Shown: positions 5,123 to 11,019 of the stretch, one piece after another
Layout: each line of letters starts with the position of its first letter
Numbering within the stretch: position 1 is the first letter of the stretch
Origin: an uncultured Oscillospiraceae bacterium
Lineage (GTDB): Bacteria; Bacillota; Clostridia; Oscillospirales; Oscillospiraceae
Length of the DNA stretch: 11,019 bases
Direction of reading: 5' to 3'
Assembly: GCA_910577805.1 (NCBI GenBank)
Contig: CAJTOE010000082.1
Span: 1-11,019 of the forward strand
Made by a program: the position numbers and the translations under genes
Notes under the pieces: model-generated
Told to the model about the DNA's origin: nothing
Database searches by the model: none
What the model saw: only the letters and a program-made list of their open reading frames with translations

Positions 5123-6253
5123 TTACACTGTAATCAGCTCATACTCCCGGCTCCCCAGCCCGATCTTCTCCGCGTGTTCCAGGCAGGAGCGCCACTCGGA
5201 CTCCGGGGTGGAATTGGTGAAATGGTCGTGGTGGTCGTGGAACTCCGGGTCCTCCAGATGCCGGGCCAGCTGGCTTCCGGGCAGGGGCGCGGCCTTCAGG
5301 CACGCATCCACGCAGGCCTGGTCCAGAGCCAGGGGGTCGAAGGAGGCGAACATGCCGATATTGGGCAGGATGGGCACGTCGTTCTCCCCGTGGCAATCAC
5401 AGTTGGGGGACACATCCACCACCAATGAGACATGGAATTGGGGCCGTCCGTCCACCACCGCCTTGGTGTACTCCGCCATCCGGCGGTTGAGCACCTCCAC
5501 GGCGTTGTCGGTGGCAAAGCTGATCGCGTCAAAGTTACAGGCCCCCAGGCACCGGCCGCAGCCCACACAATGCTCCAGGTCCACAGTCATCTTTTTGGAC
5601 GCCTCATCAAAGACCAGTCCCCCGTTGGCACACTCCTTCTGGCACTTGCGGCATCCCCGGCAAGCGTCTGCATAGATTTCCGGCGTACCACTGCTGTGCT
5701 GTTCGGTTTTGCCCGCCCGTGAGCCGCAGCCCATACCGATATTTTTGATAGCCCCGCCGAAGCCGGTCATTTCGTGGCCCTTGAAGTGGGTCAGGCTGAT
5801 GAACACATCCGCGTCCATCACCGCCCGGCCGATTTTTGCTTCTTTTACGTACTCTCCCCCGTTCACCGGCACACACACATCATCGGTACCCTTCAAGCCA
5901 TCGCCAATCAAAATGGGGCACCCCACGGTCAGGGGCGTAAACCCGTTCTGCCAGGCGCACTCCAAATGCTCCAGGGCATTTTTCCGGGAGCCGGGATACA
6001 TGGTGTTGCAGTCCGTCAAAAACGGCTTGCCGCCCAGCTCCTTGACCAGATCCACCACCGCACGGGCGTAGTTGGGCCGCAGATAGCTGATGTTGCCCAG
6101 CTCGCCGAAGTGGAGCTTGATGGCGACAAACTTGCCCTCCATGTCGATCTGGTCGATTCCCGCTTTGCGCATCAGCTTTTTCAGCTTGGTGGGCAGGCCG
6201 TCCCCAAAGGCGACGGTGTGAAAATCGGTAAAATAAACGCTTGATTTAGACAT
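5123..6253 (-). CDS. DUF362 domain protein with two [4Fe-4S] motifs
   Basis: The 376-residue protein has an N-terminal DUF362 domain (about 1-190) with the family landmark THFKGHEMTGFGGAIKNIG at 155-173. A two-cluster ferredoxin insert follows: CRGCRKCQKEC at 198-208 and CVGCGRCLGAC at 229-239, each CxxCxxCxxxC. The C-terminal third continues the DUF362 fold, with a CDCH motif at 285-288, DPLALDQACVDAC near 306-317, and a His-rich patch HDHHDH at 339-344. Known members are soluble, cytoplasmic Fe-S proteins of anaerobes with no settled reaction, so electron transfer is all that can be claimed. The start ATG has AGGAGG nine bases upstream, inside the end of the transporter gene, whose stop lies one base away, which implies translational coupling. 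Confidence 0.9.
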   Translation of the reverse strand: MSKSSVYFTDFHTVAFGDGLPTKLKKLMRKAGIDQIDMEGKFVAIKLHFGELGNISYLRPNYARAVVDLVKELGGKPFLTDCNTMYPGSRKNALEHLECAWQNGFTPLTVGCPILIGDGLKGTDDVCVPVNGGEYVKEAKIGRAVMDADVFISLTHFKGHEMTGFGGAIKNIGMGCGSRAGKTEQHSSGTPEIYADACRGCRKCQKECANGGLVFDEASKKMTVDLEHCVGCGRCLGACNFDAISFATDNAVEVLNRRMAEYTKAVVDGRPQFHVSLVVDVSPNCDCHGENDVPILPNIGMFASFDPLALDQACVDACLKAAPLPGSQLARHLEDPEFHDHHDHFTNSTPESEWRSCLEHAEKIGLGSREYELITV

Positions 6254-6254
6254 A

Positions 6255-7208
6255 CTATGTTTCCTCCTGTTTTTTCAGTTTTTTCGCTTCTACAATGCCA
6301 GGAAGTGTGGACACCAGCGCGCCAATCAAAATACAGACAATGCCTACCATCATATTGACGGAAATCCACTCCCCATGAACCAGCCACGCCAAAAACGGGG
6401 CCAGCGCGGGCTTGAAGAAGTACACCAGAGAAGCCTCGCTGGCGCTGAGACATTCCATGGCCAGGAAGTAGGCACAAAAACCCACGCCGGCCACTCCCAG
6501 AGAGACGTACAGCACATAGGGCAGGTTCGCCAGCGTGATGCCATCCAAAATCGGAATGCTGGCAAAGGAACCAAGCCCCGCCTGCGTCAGCAGGTCCGCC
6601 ACGGCCGGGACCCGTGTCAGCAGGATAATCAGCAGCAAAAAGACGCTGCCGGACAAAAAACCAAAGCAGGTGACCACCACGCCGCCGAATTTAGCACAGC
6701 TATGCTTGCCCATAACGCTGTAAAGAGAGAACAGAAACGTTGCGGCGATAATCAGGGCCAACCCAGTGGGGTCGATTTTGGTATCGAAGGGATTTATGAT
6801 AATCAAGCTGCCCAAAAGCTGAAGGATCAAAGCGGCAATGTGGTTTTTACGCATCATCTCTTTCAGCATAAATACCGCCAAGACCGCCGTAAAAATAGGG
6901 TTGCAGCTATAAAGCACGCTGACAGTGGACGCACCGGCGTAGAACACGGCCAGCTGGTAGACGGGCATGGAGACGGTGATCCCCACAAAGCCCAGCAGCG
7001 TCAGATAGGCCAGGTCTTTTTTTTCCAAATGCTCTCCCCGCTTCTTCAGGGTGTTCAGTGCCATGGGAAGCAGGCAAAGCCCGCCCAGTGTGAAGCGGAT
7101 CAGGGACAGCTGTATGACGTTCAGCTCCCCCACAATGAATTTCAGCATGACTTCCATGGAGCTGAACATCAGCGTAGCAACGGCGACACAAATATATCCT
7201 TTTTTCAT
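6255..7208 (-). CDS. EamA-family (drug/metabolite transporter superfamily) permease
   Basis: A 317-residue integral membrane protein with about ten predicted helices in two homologous EamA halves. Typical traits are the short first helix GYICVAVATLMFSSMEV and QLSLIRFTLGGLCLLP in the second helix. The motif ending the first half reads YSCNPIFTAVLAVFMLKE, and its counterpart in the second half reads YFFKPALAPFLAWLVHGE. The C-terminal tail KKLKKQEET is charged. Such carriers export or import amino acids, nucleosides or other small metabolites; the substrate cannot be read from sequence. ATG 7208 is preceded by GGGGTG at six bases; GTG 7217 is an alternative adding three residues. It begins 22 bases after the ligA stop and ends one base before the DUF362 start, so it is an internal operon gene, possibly moving a substrate or product linked to the DUF362 protein. 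Confidence 0.9.
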   Translation of the reverse strand: MKKGYICVAVATLMFSSMEVMLKFIVGELNVIQLSLIRFTLGGLCLLPMALNTLKKRGEHLEKKDLAYLTLLGFVGITVSMPVYQLAVFYAGASTVSVLYSCNPIFTAVLAVFMLKEMMRKNHIAALILQLLGSLIIINPFDTKIDPTGLALIIAATFLFSLYSVMGKHSCAKFGGVVVTCFGFLSGSVFLLLIILLTRVPAVADLLTQAGLGSFASIPILDGITLANLPYVLYVSLGVAGVGFCAYFLAMECLSASEASLVYFFKPALAPFLAWLVHGEWISVNMMVGIVCILIGALVSTLPGIVEAKKLKKQEET

Positions 7209-7230
7209 ATTCCCCACCCCGGCCAGTCAT

Positions 7231-9790
<2,560 letters not shown>

Positions 9791-10445
9791 GTGTATCCTC
9801 TCTTTCGCTCATCTGTAAATAAGTATCGGGCACCTGGCCCACTATGACAGTCTCCGCCACGCACAGCCGGGTCTGCACCGCAGTCTCCACCTGACCGCCC
9901 GGCAGAATCAGCGTGAGGGGCACTGCAATTTCCAGAAAAATACTGTGCCGGGTCTGGTTGATGCCCGCCTGGGAAAACTGGCTGGTAAATTCGGCGGACA
10001 CCGTACCCACCCGCATGGCGTGGACCTGCATGGACGGCCCCCGTCCCCACAGCACGTCCAGGTCAATCAGACTGCCCAGGGGAATTTGAATCTGAGACAC
10101 GTCGATCTGCTCCAGCTCCTCCAGGAGCCGGGTGGATAGCTGGGTGCGCAATAAGTTCAACTGGGCCATGTTGGTGGTCAGGGCGGTAATAACTCCGTTT
10201 TCGCCCCGCTGGATGGTCACGAAATCGCTGTAATCCATCTCCCGCCGGGCCAAATCCTCCAAAACCGCCTGCTCCACCACCCGCGCGATCACGTTCTGGG
10301 CCTGGGTCCGGGCCACCGTCTCCACAATGGGACGCAGACGGCTTTCCAGCACAGCAATGACCAGCAGCGCCAGCCCTATCCCCACCAGAAGCGTAATGAC
10401 CCAAGGCTCCGGCTCCCAAACGCGCCGTCTGCGCATATCCTCACC

Positions 10446-10455
10446 CCCTATAGGG
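10446..10455. repeat. Palindrome CCCTATAGGG at the yunB ribosome site
   Basis: A perfect 10-bp palindrome in the 45-base gap between the PLP enzyme gene and yunB. It overlaps the GGGGGTG presumed to be the yunB ribosome site. Pairing could lower yunB translation, but the stem without a loop is not a stable hairpin, so chance is as likely. Confidence 0.25.
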
Positions 10456-10481
10456 CCAGGATATTCCGCCTGGAGGTTGGA

Positions 10482-11019
10482 CTATTCCCCCAAAAGCTCC
10501 TGCACCGCCAGCAGTACTCCCAAGCGTCCTGACTCATAGGTCAGCCCGCCCTGGAGATAGACGGTAAACGGCTCCCGCATAGGTGCGTCGGCGGACAGCT
10601 CGATGGAAGCCCCTTGGATAAAGGCCCCCGCAGCCATAATCACTTTACAGTCATAGCCCGGCATATCCCAGGGCTCCGGGGTAACGTAGGAGTCCACCGG
10701 AGCACCCATCTGGATGCCCTTGCAGAATTTTTTCAGCGGCTCCGACCCCCGCATGTGAATCATCTGAATAATGTCGTGCCGGACCTCGTGGGAGGCCGGC
10801 TGTGCATCGTAGCCCAGCAGTTCCATGATCCGCGCCCCAAACACCGCCGTTTTGACAGCCTGAGCAACTGTGTGGGGGGCCAGGAACAACCCCTGATAAA
10901 AAAGCCGGTTCTGCCCTAATGTGCTGCCGCACTCTCCCCCGATTCCCGGTGCGGCCAGCCGCATTGCGGCCCCCTCCACCAGGTCCCGCCGTCCGGCGAT
11001 GTAGCCGCCGGTGGGGGCC
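10482..11019 (-). CDS. Methionine gamma-lyase family ("aluminium resistance") PLP-dependent protein, C-terminal part (partial)
   Basis: The gene enters from the right edge; the last 178 residues are visible, about 40% of the usual length of roughly 420. It opens inside APTGGYIAGRRDL, the conserved segment just after the family's PLP-binding lysine. Further family motifs are RLAAPGIGGECG, YQGLFLAPHTV, SPVDS-like APVDSYVTPEP, MPGYDCKVIMAAGAFIQGAS and ELSADAPMREPF, ending in QGGLTYESGRLGVLLAVQELL. These match PF06838 proteins such as Bacillus YnbB. They are fold-type I PLP enzymes, often named methionine gamma-lyase-like or aluminium resistance protein, whose true substrate is not settled. The reading frame is intact to its TAG. 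It is the first visible gene of the long minus-strand cluster, 45 bases ahead of yunB, with no terminator in between. Confidence 0.9.
   Translation of the reverse strand, partial: APTGGYIAGRRDLVEGAAMRLAAPGIGGECGSTLGQNRLFYQGLFLAPHTVAQAVKTAVFGARIMELLGYDAQPASHEVRHDIIQMIHMRGSEPLKKFCKGIQMGAPVDSYVTPEPWDMPGYDCKVIMAAGAFIQGASIELSADAPMREPFTVYLQGGLTYESGRLGVLLAVQELLGE

Overview
The window reads as ordinary chromosome of a spore-forming, anaerobic Gram-positive bacterium of the Clostridia. The base composition is fairly GC-rich and Shine-Dalgarno sites are strong (AGGAGG type). There is a YunB-type sporulation protein, a pyrophosphate-type phosphofructokinase and a ferredoxin-like DUF362 protein. An Oscillospiraceae gut commensal (Flavonifractor/Pseudoflavonifractor-like) would fit, but that placement is inference from gene content and style, not from a database match.

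Left part (1-3460): a minus-strand receptor gene runs off the left edge. Its extracytoplasmic domain carries a CZB-like zinc-binding signature. Next comes the glycolytic pair: class II fructose-bisphosphate aldolase (minus, 819-1784) and 6-phosphofructokinase (plus, 2086-3327). They are divergently transcribed from a 301-bp region with a good sigma-A-type promoter for each gene, a hairpin and a G-rich tract. The kinase has the residues typical of PPi-dependent enzymes. Each gene is followed by a strong hairpin terminator; the one after the kinase is bidirectional.

Middle part (3460-4350): two small regulators on the minus strand. One is a 56-residue Arc-like ribbon-helix-helix protein with its own promoter and tandem TGGCAT boxes that look like an autoregulatory operator. 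The other is an XRE-type repressor fused to a membrane domain.

Right part (4440-11019): seven tightly packed minus-strand genes, probably one transcript. In transcription order: a PLP-dependent methionine-gamma-lyase-like protein (cut by the right edge), yunB, a VanZ-family membrane protein, NAD-dependent DNA ligase ligA, an EamA-family transporter, a DUF362 [4Fe-4S] protein and a YoaK/DUF1275 membrane protein; the xre gene may be the last member. Junctions are short or overlapping (vanZ/ligA share ATGGATGA; the transporter and DUF362 gene are one base apart). The yunB reading frame runs about 300 bases into vanZ without a stop, which is either a frameshift or an unusual long overlap.

I see no CRISPR array, insertion sequence, tRNA, rRNA, prophage or clear defence system. 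The points most worth a second look are the extracytoplasmic CZB-like receptor, the yunB/vanZ overlap, the RHH gene with its operator, and the DUF362/EamA/YoaK trio behind ligA.
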